From Edaphobacter sp. (GTDB taxonomy: Bacteria; Acidobacteriota; Terriglobia; Terriglobales; Acidobacteriaceae): 64,000 nucleotides of DNA. Positions 38,313-48,100 of this stretch are shown piece after piece. The notes beneath the pieces were generated by a model. It made no database searches. It was given only the letters and a program-made list of their open reading frames with translations, and was not told the origin of the DNA. The position numbers and the translations under genes are program-made. Each line of letters starts with the position of its first letter. Position 1 is the first letter of the stretch. The stretch lies in NCBI GenBank assembly GCA_025462645.1, contig JAOAPB010000114.1, positions 1 through 64,000 of the forward strand, read 5' to 3'.

Positions 38313-41300
38313 ATGTATCTTGCAGCACGTCGCCCACTTCCTGCCGCCTGCTCCCTGGTCTCTGTCCTCCTCCTCTCAGCGGTTGTAACTCCCCTCTCCG
38401 CCGCGCCGCCGGATAAGAGCAAGCTCATCACGATCTCCGAAGGTACGGATATGGCGGTGACGGTCTCTCCCGATCACAAGACGATCATCGCGGACATCCA
38501 GGGACTCCTCTACACGATGCCCATTGCCGGCGGCGCTGCCAAGCAGATCACCACGCCGTATCAGGAGGCTTCGCACCCGGACTGGTCCGCCAAGGGCGAT
38601 CTCGTCGCCATTCAGTCTTACGCCGGTGGGACCTTCCACATCTGGACTATGCGTCCCGATGGTAGTGGACTCAAGCAACTTACCAATGGTCATGGCGATG
38701 ATCGCGAGCCGCGTATATCGGTCGACGGCAAGACTATCGCCTTTGCCTCCGACCGCGCCTTCAAAGGCAACTACGATATCTGGACCGTCGACATCGCCAC
38801 CGGTGCACTCAAACAAATTACGACCGCAGAGGCTGACGAGTTCGAGCCCTCGTGGTCTCCAACTGGCGCACGAATAGCCTTCGTCAGCGGCATCGGCATT
38901 GCAGGGAAGACCATCGAATCGATCGCGCTTGCTACGGGCAAACAAACTACCCTCGCCACGAGCACCACAGGCCGCGTCGAAGCGCCGAGTTTTTCGCCCG
39001 ATGGCAAGAGCCTGGCTTACACGCAGTTCACTGGCGCGGGTATGTTCATGAGTGGCGCTCATCTCGTCGTCACAGGGACTGTTTCGTATACTGGCCAGGC
39101 TGAGGACACCTTTCCATTCCCGGCTATCTGGCTTTCAAGTACCGAACTGCTCTACACGGCCGATGGACATATTCTCCGCACCGATCTCGCCGCGAAGTCC
39201 GAAACCTCCATCCCCTTCACTGCCACTATCAAATCCATCCGGCCTCAGTATCCGCACAAGGTCTATGACTTCGACACCACAGCCGCGCACCCGGTGAAGG
39301 GGATCTATGCTCCGGCTCTTTCGCCCGACGGAAAACAGGTGGCCTTTGTGGCGCTCAACCAACTCTGCCTTATGACCATTGGTAGCGTACCGGTTGCGCT
39401 TACGCATGATTCCTTCTATAAGCAAGGGCCTGCCTGGTCTCCTGATGGTAAGACTCTTGCCTATGTCTCTGACCGTGATGGAATAGAGAACGTCTATCTC
39501 CACGACATCTCCGCTGCCGATACATCAGGAGATAAGCGTCCTTCGCCCAGCCAGTCCGCGCAGATTATGCCTGCCTGGTCGCCCGATGGAAAACTCATCG
39601 CCTTTCAGGATCAGACGGGTGCAACGCTTACCCTCGACGTTGCCACTGGCGCAGTCAAACCGCTTGCTCCGTTGACCTTCTTCCCCGGTCGCCCTGCGTT
39701 TTCGTCGAATGGCAAGACGGTCGCCATCGCCACGATCAAGCCTTACACCAAGCGCTTCCGCGAAGGGACCAGCTCTATCCTCACGGTGGACGTCGCTACG
39801 GGCAAGACCGAGTTCTTCGCACCCGCTCCGTTCGAGTCCATCACGACACGTACGGAAGATGGTCCCATCTACTCGCCCAATGGCAAAGAGATGGCCTTTG
39901 TCATGGACGACCTTCTGTACACCATGCCTGTTGATGCCAATGGCCTTCCATCCGGTTCCGCGGTCAAGCTGAACGACGAGACTACCGACGCCCCAACATG
40001 GTCCGGCGACTCCAGCAAGATCCTTTACCTCAATAACGGCAAGTTGAAGCTGATCGATCGCGCCAGCAAAGCCGTCTCGACGGTTCCGGTCAATCTCACC
40101 TTTAGCAACGCCAAGCCCGAGCAGAAGCTTCTGATCCATGCCGCGCGCTTCTGGAAGGGCGCGGGCCCTGATGGGCAGAAGGACGTCGACATCCTTATCA
40201 CGGACAACCGCGTCACTAGTGTTAGCCCCCACAGCGCTACCGCGCCCGCCGGTGTTACGCGCACCATCGAAGCTGGTGACTCCACGGTGATGCCTGGCCT
40301 GTGGGAGAACCATGCTCATACGGACTCCGACAATTCTATCTACTACGGCGATCGCTTCGGCCGTCTCTGGCTCATCTATGGCATCACCGAGATCCGCGCT
40401 ATCGCGGACAATGCCTACCGGGCGCTCTCGCATCGCGAGGCCTATGACTCCGGCACCGCCGTAGGGCCACGTCTCTTTACCACCGGAGAGGCTGTCGATG
40501 GTGAGCGCGTCTACTATCCCATGATGATCCCGACTACTAGCGAGGCGCAGCTGCATCGCGAGTTTGGCCGCCTCAAGGCGCTGGACTTCGACTTCGTTAA
40601 ACTTTACGTTCGCCTGCCCTACACCTGGGCGGAGCAGGGAATCCAGTTCGCCCACTCGCAGATGGGTGTCGAGACCGCCTCGCACTACCTTCTGCCTGCC
40701 GTCTCGCTCGGCGAGGACGGCATGAGTCATATCTCCGCTACAGCTCGCACCGGATACGCCTACTCGCGCAGTTTCACGGGACGCAGCTACTCCGACGTCC
40801 GCACGCTTCTCAATGACTCTGGCATGTGGACCATCAGCACCATCCTCAGTCCTGCCATGTACGTTCAAAATCCAACGATGGCTGACGATCCGCGCTATGA
40901 TGTGGCTCCGCCATGGGAGAAGGCTCGCCTGAAGCTTGGCCGCGACAATACCCTGAAGTCAGATCAGACCGACGGACTCAAGCGCGTTCAATATGAAGAG
41001 GAGACCATCGGCAGCGTTGTGAAAGGTGGCGGCCTCATCCTGGCGGGAACCGATTCGCCTCTGGATCTCCCAGCTACGAGCCTCCACCTCAACCTTCGCA
41101 GTCAGGTCAAGTATGGTCTCGCCCCCTGGCAGGCGCTTGAGACTGCGACTATCCTGCCTGCGAAGGCCTACGGTCTGAGCAAAGACCTTGGCACCATCGA
41201 ACCGGGCCACCTTGCGGATCTTATTATTGTCTCTGGAGACCCGCTCAAAGATATCAACGACACGACCCGCGTTCAGTGCGTTATGAAGAACGGCCAGCTT

Positions 41301-41384
41301 CAATCCGTTGCCGCGATTATGGCTCCGTTTACCAAATCCACTATCGGCGACACTATCTGCCCGGCAACGGGCCAAAACCCTTGA
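38313..41384 (+). CDS. exported TolB-propeller amidohydrolase
   Basis: A 1023-residue protein. The ATG at 38313 has GAGGGG upstream and gives a signal peptide (LPAACSLVSVLLLSAVVTPLSA). Residues about 40-600 contain WD40-like TolB/DPP repeats (SPDGKTLAYVSDRDG, WSPDGKLIAFQDQTG). The C-terminal part is an amidohydrolase: GDSTVMPGLWENHAHTDSD supplies the His-x-His metal site, and the end has ILAGTDSP and GTIEPGHLADLIIVSGDPL. Similar proteins act as peptidases or imidazolonepropionase-like hydrolases; the substrate is unknown. Confidence 0.88.
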   Translation: MYLAARRPLPAACSLVSVLLLSAVVTPLSAAPPDKSKLITISEGTDMAVTVSPDHKTIIADIQGLLYTMPIAGGAAKQITTPYQEASHPDWSAKGDLVAIQSYAGGTFHIWTMRPDGSGLKQLTNGHGDDREPRISVDGKTIAFASDRAFKGNYDIWTVDIATGALKQITTAEADEFEPSWSPTGARIAFVSGIGIAGKTIESIALATGKQTTLATSTTGRVEAPSFSPDGKSLAYTQFTGAGMFMSGAHLVVTGTVSYTGQAEDTFPFPAIWLSSTELLYTADGHILRTDLAAKSETSIPFTATIKSIRPQYPHKVYDFDTTAAHPVKGIYAPALSPDGKQVAFVALNQLCLMTIGSVPVALTHDSFYKQGPAWSPDGKTLAYVSDRDGIENVYLHDISAADTSGDKRPSPSQSAQIMPAWSPDGKLIAFQDQTGATLTLDVATGAVKPLAPLTFFPGRPAFSSNGKTVAIATIKPYTKRFREGTSSILTVDVATGKTEFFAPAPFESITTRTEDGPIYSPNGKEMAFVMDDLLYTMPVDANGLPSGSAVKLNDETTDAPTWSGDSSKILYLNNGKLKLIDRASKAVSTVPVNLTFSNAKPEQKLLIHAARFWKGAGPDGQKDVDILITDNRVTSVSPHSATAPAGVTRTIEAGDSTVMPGLWENHAHTDSDNSIYYGDRFGRLWLIYGITEIRAIADNAYRALSHREAYDSGTAVGPRLFTTGEAVDGERVYYPMMIPTTSEAQLHREFGRLKALDFDFVKLYVRLPYTWAEQGIQFAHSQMGVETASHYLLPAVSLGEDGMSHISATARTGYAYSRSFTGRSYSDVRTLLNDSGMWTISTILSPAMYVQNPTMADDPRYDVAPPWEKARLKLGRDNTLKSDQTDGLKRVQYEEETIGSVVKGGGLILAGTDSPLDLPATSLHLNLRSQVKYGLAPWQALETATILPAKAYGLSKDLGTIEPGHLADLIIVSGDPLKDINDTTRVQCVMKNGQLQSVAAIMAPFTKSTIGDTICPATGQNP

Positions 41385-41469
41385 AGCTTGTATTGTTTGG
41401 ACAGGGGCGCTAATGCATTGGTTGGGAGGGGCTCCCGGGCCATCGCCCATCTACTTTATACTTAGCCGT

Positions 41470-41800
41470 TCTGCGCTATCTCGTTCCAATAGAACAAGCA
41501 TTATCTGAGACGAATTACGAAGTAGGGCGAGCAGCCGTTCTCTTGCGTCAGTCTGTCGATTCTGTGCGCCCATTCTCTCCTTCTATTGATCAAACATTGC
41601 GAAGTGGAGCAAACTACCTCATGAGGTACATACCCTTCTCACTTTGCCCGGGATACCCTATCGACAAGATGTAGCGGTTATTATTCCAGGCCGCAGTCTT
41701 TCAGGAGAAGAGGAAGCAGTTCTGGTGCAAACTCTGAAATGGTTGGAATGGACGTTGATAATGGTTCAGGATGAGAGCATTGGATTTGTTCAAGGGACGA
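41470..41800 (+). pseudogene. degraded gene of unknown family
   Basis: Two adjacent frames carry protein-like sequence: VPIEQALSETNYEVGRAAVL and SVDSVRPFSPSIDQTLRS in one, then LPGIPYRQDVAVIIPGRSLS and EEEAVLVQTLKWLEWTL in the next, joined by a frameshift near 41630. No intact start is present. The end runs into the IS6 remnant. I do not recognise the family. Confidence 0.35.
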
Positions 41801-42130
41801 CATTTCGACCGAAATGATTGTGCTTTGTATGCGCTGGTATCTCACTTACAAACTGAGTTCTCGCGACTTGGTACAAATGATGGCGGAGCCAGGAATTGAG
41901 GTGACGCACACGACGATTCTGCGCTGGGTACAACGCTTTGTTCCTAAGTTTGAGAAGCGCTGGAGTCGGTACTCTCGGCTAGTGGGTAGGTCATGGCGTT
42001 GCGATGAGACCTATATTAAGGTGAAGGGCCGGTGGACCTATCTGTATCGAGCAGTAGACAAGCTGGGTCGAACGGTAGACTTTCTGTTGAGCGCACGGCG
42101 GGATGTTGCAGCAGCGAAGAACTGGAGCAG
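41777..42130 (+). pseudogene. IS6-family transposase remnant
   Basis: The N-terminus ALDLFKGRHFDRN is in one frame and MIVLCMRWYLTYKLSSRDLV in the next, so a one-base shift occurs near 41812. Helix-turn-helix text (GIEVTHTTILRWVQRFVP) and the first catalytic Asp region (GRSWRCDETYIKVKGRWTYL) are clear. The match stops after SARRDVAAAK; the second half with the other catalytic residues is gone. Confidence 0.8.
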
Positions 42131-42204
42131 GTGGGGCCTATCGGATCTACCAGGATCCAGCCGACCTGCTCAATCATCTCGATGAGGTCGGGATCCGTAT
42201 TGTG
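42130..42204 (+). pseudogene. short coding tail fused after the IS6 remnant
   Basis: One base out of the IS6 frame the sequence reads GAGGAYRIYQDPADLLNHLD and EVGIRIVN before a stop. It looks like the C-terminal end of a different gene joined to the broken transposase. The family is not recognised. Confidence 0.3.
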
Positions 42205-42662
42205 AACTAGAAAACAGAAGGACGGAAGGAACAGCGGCGATATTTAGCCTAAGGGTTCAGAAACTCGTTCGTTTGCCTCCGCTGCTCGTCATGGTCTGTG
42301 GCATGAATCTCTCTAATGCCTGGACTAAACACTTGGGTCTGCAAGGTACGTTTGTCGTAGGCAGCCACGATGCGTTTTGGCGCGCTATGGCGCCATGAGT
42401 TTTCGATCAATTCACGTATCACGTACCCGATCGGCAGGGAACCTTGAACAGATCTACGCGAAGGCCCATGAATATATTCCCGTTGCGCCAAATCTCTTCG
42501 TACGAATCTGGGTATTCGGCAACTACAGCTTTTGCCTCCGTCCCGGCGAGACCAGGTGTACCAGTTGTTTTGCCAGTGTGAGCTTTGAGTCTGAGCTATC
42601 AAACTCTTCAGGGTTTGCTGCCATACGTGCCTCCTACGGAACATGGATGCCAATGGTATGAA
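42205..42662. other. degraded stretch without an intact gene
   Basis: The leftward strand has protein-like text broken over frames, such as AKAVVAEYPDSYEEIWRNGN and IFMGLRVDLFKV near 42450-42560 and VIRELIENSWRHSAPKRIV near 42400. None has a good start, and each frame soon hits a stop or loses coding character. I take it as debris. Confidence 0.3.
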
Positions 42663-42821
42663 CTACTCCTGCGCATCTGCCCATCCACGCTGCCACTCGC
42701 GAGTCTCGCCTTCGCATGGTTTTCCGTCTGTGCCGGCCTGGAACCCGAGAGCGTACTCCTCAGACATGGTGTCCACATCCGGCAGCTCATTAGGCGTGTC
42801 TTTGTCTGGTCTGGTTGCCAT
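42663..42821 (-). CDS. small protein, possibly ribosome-modulation-factor-like
   Basis: A 52-residue protein from the ATG at 42821. The C-terminal half, EEYALGFQAGTDGKPCEGET followed by REWQRGWADAQE, has the Gly-rich and Trp spacing of small Rmf/CrpP-type proteins. The ribosome binding site is weak. It follows the other small gene on the same strand. Real gene or relic is undecided. Confidence 0.35.
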   Translation of the reverse strand: MATRPDKDTPNELPDVDTMSEEYALGFQAGTDGKPCEGETREWQRGWADAQE

Positions 42822-42844
42822 GATCCGGTTGGATGCCGATTGGA

Positions 42845-43027
42845 TCATGGAGGGCAGCATGATTCCACTTCTCGGGATAAATGAGCGTCGAGGCGGAAGC
42901 GCTCCAGAAAGGTATTCGGTATTTCCAAGTCAACTTCGGACCCGTCGGGGCTAACGCGGGTCACGACATATTCCTTACCGTCAGCTAGAACCCGCTCTCC
43001 AACTCTCGGTGTGCGTGCCGTGGCCAT
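42845..43027 (-). CDS. small protein of unknown function
   Basis: A 60-residue protein from the ATG at 43027. PRVGERVLADGKEYVVTRVS and EVDLEIPNTFLERFRLDAHL read as a small beta-rich domain. Its upstream region is the edge of an ISNCY fragment, so its original promoter is lost. Function unknown. Confidence 0.35.
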   Translation of the reverse strand: MATARTPRVGERVLADGKEYVVTRVSPDGSEVDLEIPNTFLERFRLDAHLSREVESCCPP

Positions 43028-43029
43028 AA

Positions 43030-43698
43030 GCAAGCCAGGCCAAAGGCCGCGTCGAACGCGGGAACCGCACACTTCAGGATCGCCTCGTCAAAGAGCTCAG
43101 GCTCGCGAACATCTCGGACATCGACGCTGGTAACGCCTTCCTGCCGAGCTTCTTGTTGACCCACAACGAGCGATTTGCCGTTTCGCCTGTCCGCTCCGAA
43201 GACATGCACCGGCCCCTCTCAGTCTCAGTGGACAAGCTCACCGATATCCTGTGCCATCGCGAGCAGCGTTACGTGGGCAGCCAACTGACCTTATCGTACG
43301 ACCGTAAGGGAATCATCCTGGAACGAAATGCCAACTCCGAGGATCTGGGTGGCAAGTACGTCGATGTCTACGACTTTCCGGATGGCAGGTTGGAGGTACG
43401 TTCCAGGGGTCTCCTACTTCCCTACCGCGTCTTCAGCAAGGATCAGAGAGTCAGCCACACTGCGATTGTCGAAAACAAGCGTCTGGGCCACACACTGGCT
43501 CTGATCAAGACACAGCAAGACAGCCATTTTGAGGTAAAGATTAAGACCAACAGCGAGAAGGGTGAGTATCAGAAACGCGGGCGGCAGATATACGGGCTGA
43601 CTATGTTCGCAAAATCCCCACCAAGCCAGCGGCAGTGGCTGACCAACCGCCAGGAAAGCATAGCGTCACTCGCGGCATCTCGTGAACGCCCGCGCTGA
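43030..43698 (+). pseudogene. ISNCY-family transposase, C-terminal fragment
   Basis: The open frame from 43030 reads SQAKGRVERGNRTLQDRLVK, then HRPLSVSVDKLTDILCHREQ and QLTLSYDRKGIILERNANSE, typical of the C-terminal half of ISNCY (ISDol1-like) DDE transposases; ENKRLGHTLALIKTQQD is also present. The N-terminal helix-turn-helix and first catalytic residues are missing because a stop at 43027 closes the frame. Confidence 0.8.
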
Positions 43699-43968
43699 AT
43701 TTCCCAAATGTATGGTCCGCCGTCTGACTGCAAGGGAAAGTCAGTGGATGAAGAAAGTCTGCGTCAATGTATCCGGCCTGTTGTGTGGAGATGTCTCTCC
43801 TGGCCATGATGAGAGATACGCCGCGTAACCTGTCTTTCGAAACCCCTCGACCGTGTAAGGGCCATTTGAGCAAACAGGCTTCAGGTGCGCCGTTTTGAGT
43901 GTTCTTTCATCCTTGCTTGTCCGGTGCAGACCTCGGTGGGAGAACTTGATCTTGATGGTTACGCTTAC

Positions 43969-44209
43969 CTACGCAGCAACTGGCTCTTGAACTGCTCGAT
44001 AGTCCTGGCCACTCGATAGCACCGCCCATGCGATCCGTGCCAGCTTGTTGGCTGCCGCGACGATGAGCACGTTGCGTGGGGCTCTGGCTTCAAGAGCCGT
44101 CATCCACGCGCCCATGGGAATCCGCTCTCGCTTACAGCGCAAGACCATGGCGCGTGCTCCATGGATGAGGATCTTGCGCAGGTAGCGATTACCGTTGCGG
44201 TAGCATGGC
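43969..44209 (-). pseudogene. IS110-family transposase, C-terminal fragment
   Basis: Leftward frame reading NGNRYLRKILIHGARAMVLR followed by ALEARAPRNVLIVAAANKLA and RIAWAVLSSGQDYR. This is the terminal part of the transposase_20 domain of IS110 elements. The RuvC-like N-terminal domain is absent. Confidence 0.8.
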
Positions 44210-44213
44210 TGGC

Positions 44214-44361
44214 ATGAGTATCCCGTGGCAAGCATTCCCGATTGCGCTCGTCGTCATCGCAATTGCTGTAGTCGTTTGGAACAGCATGAAGATGCGTCGC
44301 AGACTGGGAGATAACGCGACTCCCGAGGACATTCAGAACGAATATCCCAATGCCAAAACCT
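44214..44361 (+). pseudogene. small membrane protein cut by a transposon end
   Basis: The frame starting near 44214 begins SIPWQAFPIALVVIAIAVVV, a single membrane helix, then MKMRRRLGDNATPEDIQNEY. From 44362 the frame runs into transposon end repeats, so the natural C-terminus is lost. Function unknown. Confidence 0.3.
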
Positions 44362-44407
44362 TCACCATAATTCTGAAACTCTGCGCCAAATAATCTTGAA
44401 AGCTACA
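44362..44407 (+). repeat. Mu/Tn7-like transposon end, two tandem binding-site repeats
   Basis: Two degenerate copies of a 21-23 base repeat ending CTGAAAC and TTGAAAGCTACA. The final CA at 44406-44407 would be the transposon terminus. The same outer repeat occurs at 59308-59332 in the same orientation. ThiF coding sequence begins at the next base. Confidence 0.65.
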
Positions 44408-44693
44408 GCCGGGTAAGCCCTGCATGCGTTGTATGGGCCTGGTCACCGATAACGCGCTGGCAAAGGAGGCTGCGCGGTATGGTGCAGCAGGTGGAAAGCC
44501 GCAGGTAGTGTGGCCGAACGGAACCCTCGCTTCAATCGCGGTTGGATTGTTCATGAAACTGGTCACGCCATGGGAGACGCATAAACCAACGCCGTTGCTG
44601 CTTGAATACGATGGCGATCTGCAGACAGTGGCACCAAGCAATAAGCTCGCTTACCTGCCTCCAAACTGCAAGCATTTTCGATTCTCTGAATGA
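44406..44693 (+). pseudogene. ThiF/E1-like protein, C-terminal fragment
   Basis: From the transposon terminus onward the frame reads QPGKPCMRCMGLVTDNALAK and AARYGAAGGKPQVVWPNGTL, then ASIAVGLFMKLVTPW. The Cys-x-x-Cys and the PQVVWPNG segment are typical of bacterial ThiF-family adenylyltransferases (E1-like). The nucleotide-binding N-terminal half is missing, cut exactly at the element end. Confidence 0.7.
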
Positions 44694-45013
44694 ACTGGCA
44701 GATCCATTTTGGAGCACCGATGCTCTCGCAACTGTCGAATAGGTACACGCGGATGCAATCGTTCAATGGGACAGGCGGACGGCTGTTCAATCGACAAATA
44801 ATTCCACAAAAGCTACGACAAACAATTCCTCACCCTGCAGTCCCTTAGTTTGCTGCCTCATCCGATTGCGGCAGAAGGCGTCGAGGGTTCCGGCCGTCGC
44901 CCAGATGCTCCTAAGCTCCAATCAACTCATAGGATGAGCTACTTTGCGGCTGGCGACATCAATGTTGGCTTTAAACCAACAAACCGCAGAGTGTACGAGA
45001 GCCCCATCGCGCT
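44694..45013. other. intergenic stretch beyond the giant-gene operon
   Basis: About 320 bases of mixed composition between the ThiF fragment and the end of the leftward operon. I see no gene and no clear terminator hairpin. Confidence 0.35.
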
Positions 45014-48000
45014 TTATATCGGAACTGCCGATATGAGCAATGCCTTCCCAATGCGTCCCACGGGATCGGTAACAACCAACGCGATGCGCACAGCTGGCAT
45101 TTGCGCTGCTCCTCCCGTAACAAAAGTCAGCGCCCCGTTTTCGAAGGGGAAGGGTGCGGGTTGAGGCTCAAAGTTCTTATCGTCTTTCTGCACATGGATG
45201 TCTAGTGTGTAGCGGCCTACCGCGCGAACAGATACCACTGGGCCGCCAACGACTGTGAGGTTGAGAACCCAGCTCGCGCCACCTGCTGCAAGGGCGACGG
45301 TGGCGGTGCACATGTCTTCGGTGAGCGTGGGCATGGTGGATGGGACGAACATCGCCATCGCCGGGGCTGAGGGGAGGCTGGCTACTGCGGGAGCATCTTC
45401 GCGCTGCGACGGCTGGGTAGGCTCGATGCTTCCGGCCGGGAGTGGAACTTCGATGACATCGGGCGGCAGGCGGCGTTCGGCGGGCATGCGCACGTCGGCC
45501 CAGTAGAACCATTTCACGTACGGTAAGAGGCCCGTCGGCGTGGGTGAGTCGTCTATAGTGGCGACGAAGTTTTCGCCGTCGAAGGCCAGCGCGCCGCGAC
45601 CGATCTCGCGAGCGTAGACGGCATCGGGCACACCGCCGCTGGCTCGTCGCAGACGCCAGCTTGGGGCGCGCGCAGCGTCGTCCGGGGGATCGTTGAACAG
45701 GCCGGGCTCGGCGGCTTTCAGCGCTACCAGGTCAAGGCCGGCTGCGGTGATGGTGATGTGGGCGATGCCGGTGTCGCCATCGACATCTACCGCGACGTGC
45801 GGGGCGGGGGGCATGCGATCGCTGGGGACGGCGATGGGAAGGAGCGGGCAGGCGGCGAAGTCCGCTTCATTGCCTCGGGGGGAGATCGGCACGAAGCGCA
45901 GGAACTGCACGGTCTCGAGCGCTCGCGGCAGGTGGGTCTGCAGCAACACACGACCGCCGGCGGGTTCGAGCGGCTTGTCGGTAAGCAGACGGAAGCGGTC
46001 TCGGAGGGCGACTCCGGCCAGGCCGAGCTGCGCACCTTCGACAGCGATCTCTGCGCGAGTGCGGCGCCTGCCGCGATCGAAGTCGGCGATGTCAAGGCCG
46101 CGTGCATCGCTCATGTAGACGCGGTAGCGCGCATTCGGAGCTCCGGCAAAGTGCAGGTTGAACTCAACATCCTCGGAAGGGCCGGGACGGCTGCTCCAGA
46201 CGATGCCGATGCCGGTCTCGGGTATCAGTGGGGCGCGTGGGTCGGCGATATCGATGTCGACCGACGCGCTGGGGCCGATGTTGCCCTCCACATCTTCGAA
46301 CCGGGCGATCACCTTCAGGCGCTGGGCTTCCATCGGCATCAGATCGGGCGTGGTGAAGTCAAAGGTGAGCGTGCCCCCTTCAAGTGGAGTTGGTTGCGTC
46401 TGTGTGCCGCCATCGAATTCGACGATTGCGAGAGCGAGTGCAAGCGAGCCCGCGGTCATGCGGGTCGACTCGGGCACGATGAGTTGGAGATGCAGCGAGC
46501 CTGAAGGTGCCGGTCCCTGGTGCGCGACACGCGCTGCCGGTTCGACGCGAGGACGCAAGGTGGGCGCGGGCAGGGGCGGGCGGGCGGGAAGCGGAACGGC
46601 GAGATCGGTGGGGTCGCCGAAGCGGCCAAACATGTCGCTGAGTGAGAGTCGATAGGTCCAGGGCGCGCCATCCGCTTCAATGGGAGTGTCGTAGACGATG
46701 CCGATGCGGCCGCCACGGAGGCTGCTCTGCGAATCGGAGACGCCGAGCATGCGAGTGGCTGCACGTGGCGGGTCTCCGACGAGTTCGTGCCGCGTCTGCC
46801 ACCCCTCAGCAGTCAGGCGGCCCAGGGACATGACGGGAGCAAGCGGTGGGCTGTCCACCACAAACTGCTGGCGGAATTCTGTGCTCGGACCTTCGTCGGC
46901 ACGAATCCAGATGGCGGTTCCGAGCAACACGTTGGGTGGGGACGGCCGATCGGGAAGCGGGGCGGCGAGGGCGGGCGCGACGAACACACGCGGAGTCAGG
47001 CCAAGCTTGCTGGCGCGAAGGGTAGCGCGGGCTAGCTGTGGTGTCTGTGCGATGAGGCGCTCGAGGATACGCTTTTCAGTGGCGTCAGGCGGTAAGGGGA
47101 GGGGATCGAACTTTTTGCAGGCGAAGACGCCCGCAACGAGAAGCGCGCTAAAGATCGGCTGGCCGGTCGCGTCCAACTGCTCGGGCAGGCTGTCGAATTG
47201 CGTCATGAGGCCGAGGTAGCGCGCGGTGCCGGGATCAAGTGACTTCATCAACAGATCGTCTTGCACATTGACATGGACCCGCTGCCAGGGCCTGCGTCTG
47301 CCGGGCGAGATCTCGGCGCCGAGAAAGGTGTGGACCTGTTCCACGAGGGCGGGCGATGTGGCACTGCCGACCAGCGTGGCGAACTCGGTATCGAGGTCGT
47401 CGCGAAAGATGCTGAGCCTTGCCTCCTCATCGGCCAGAGTCAGTGGATCGAAGGGACCGTCAGGACGATCGGGCGGGGTGAAGCGCAAAGGCGCGCCGCC
47501 GCGGACGCGATCCATCGCTCGTTCCGGACCCTCGCCGCCGACGTACCATGGCGAGTCTCCCCTGATGGGTGCGCTCAGGGTTGTGATCGGCGCCGAAGCG
47601 ACGACATGCTCAAAGGCGAGGTCGGCGGGAATGACCCAGCCGATTATGGTGGCAATGCCTCGGCCGCGCAGCCGGAGGCCGGTGATATCAGGCGCGCCGA
47701 CCACCCAACGGTTTTGCGAGCGCCGGCTGATCACACGCTGGCCGACCCGATCGATCAGGATCACCTGACCTGAAGCGGCAGGCCCACCTGAGAAGCGCAC
47801 CTCCACTCCGATGAGCTGAGTGTCGGGGGTGATCGCTTTTAGCGTGCCGATCAGCTCGCCGCCCGCCGTGTCCAGATTGGGCGTTGCCTGTGCTCGACCC
47901 TGACGGTCCGCCCAGAAGAAATCGAGCGGCTGCATCCGCAGTGCGGGCATTCTCCAGACACCCATTGGAGCAAGAGGAAATCCTATCTCTGCGGAGGGAA

Positions 48001-48100
48001 ACGCGCGCAGGTGCGTGCCTTTGGGAAGGTCGTTGTCTTCACCGAGACACACGGTGGCATGAGCGGAAAACACGTTGAACTGAGCGAACCAACTGGTCAT
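45014..48100 (-). CDS. giant beta-rich protein of unknown function, 1028 residues
   Basis: A 1028-residue protein with no signal peptide and no membrane helix. The start ATG overlaps the stop of the 1768-residue neighbour (ATGA), with GAGGAGG eight bases ahead, so the two products are probably made together. It is rich in Pro, Arg and Ala and contains several beta-sandwich-like segments, e.g. GSLHLQLIVPESTRMTAGSL, LKVIARFEDVEGNIGPSASV and RVYMSDARGLDIADFDRG. These look like fibronectin- or Ig-type domains, but no family is recognised. It is the last gene of the accessory operon. Confidence 0.75.
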   Translation of the reverse strand: MTSWFAQFNVFSAHATVCLGEDNDLPKGTHLRAFPSAEIGFPLAPMGVWRMPALRMQPLDFFWADRQGRAQATPNLDTAGGELIGTLKAITPDTQLIGVEVRFSGGPAASGQVILIDRVGQRVISRRSQNRWVVGAPDITGLRLRGRGIATIIGWVIPADLAFEHVVASAPITTLSAPIRGDSPWYVGGEGPERAMDRVRGGAPLRFTPPDRPDGPFDPLTLADEEARLSIFRDDLDTEFATLVGSATSPALVEQVHTFLGAEISPGRRRPWQRVHVNVQDDLLMKSLDPGTARYLGLMTQFDSLPEQLDATGQPIFSALLVAGVFACKKFDPLPLPPDATEKRILERLIAQTPQLARATLRASKLGLTPRVFVAPALAAPLPDRPSPPNVLLGTAIWIRADEGPSTEFRQQFVVDSPPLAPVMSLGRLTAEGWQTRHELVGDPPRAATRMLGVSDSQSSLRGGRIGIVYDTPIEADGAPWTYRLSLSDMFGRFGDPTDLAVPLPARPPLPAPTLRPRVEPAARVAHQGPAPSGSLHLQLIVPESTRMTAGSLALALAIVEFDGGTQTQPTPLEGGTLTFDFTTPDLMPMEAQRLKVIARFEDVEGNIGPSASVDIDIADPRAPLIPETGIGIVWSSRPGPSEDVEFNLHFAGAPNARYRVYMSDARGLDIADFDRGRRRTRAEIAVEGAQLGLAGVALRDRFRLLTDKPLEPAGGRVLLQTHLPRALETVQFLRFVPISPRGNEADFAACPLLPIAVPSDRMPPAPHVAVDVDGDTGIAHITITAAGLDLVALKAAEPGLFNDPPDDAARAPSWRLRRASGGVPDAVYAREIGRGALAFDGENFVATIDDSPTPTGLLPYVKWFYWADVRMPAERRLPPDVIEVPLPAGSIEPTQPSQREDAPAVASLPSAPAMAMFVPSTMPTLTEDMCTATVALAAGGASWVLNLTVVGGPVVSVRAVGRYTLDIHVQKDDKNFEPQPAPFPFENGALTFVTGGAAQMPAVRIALVVTDPVGRIGKALLISAVPI

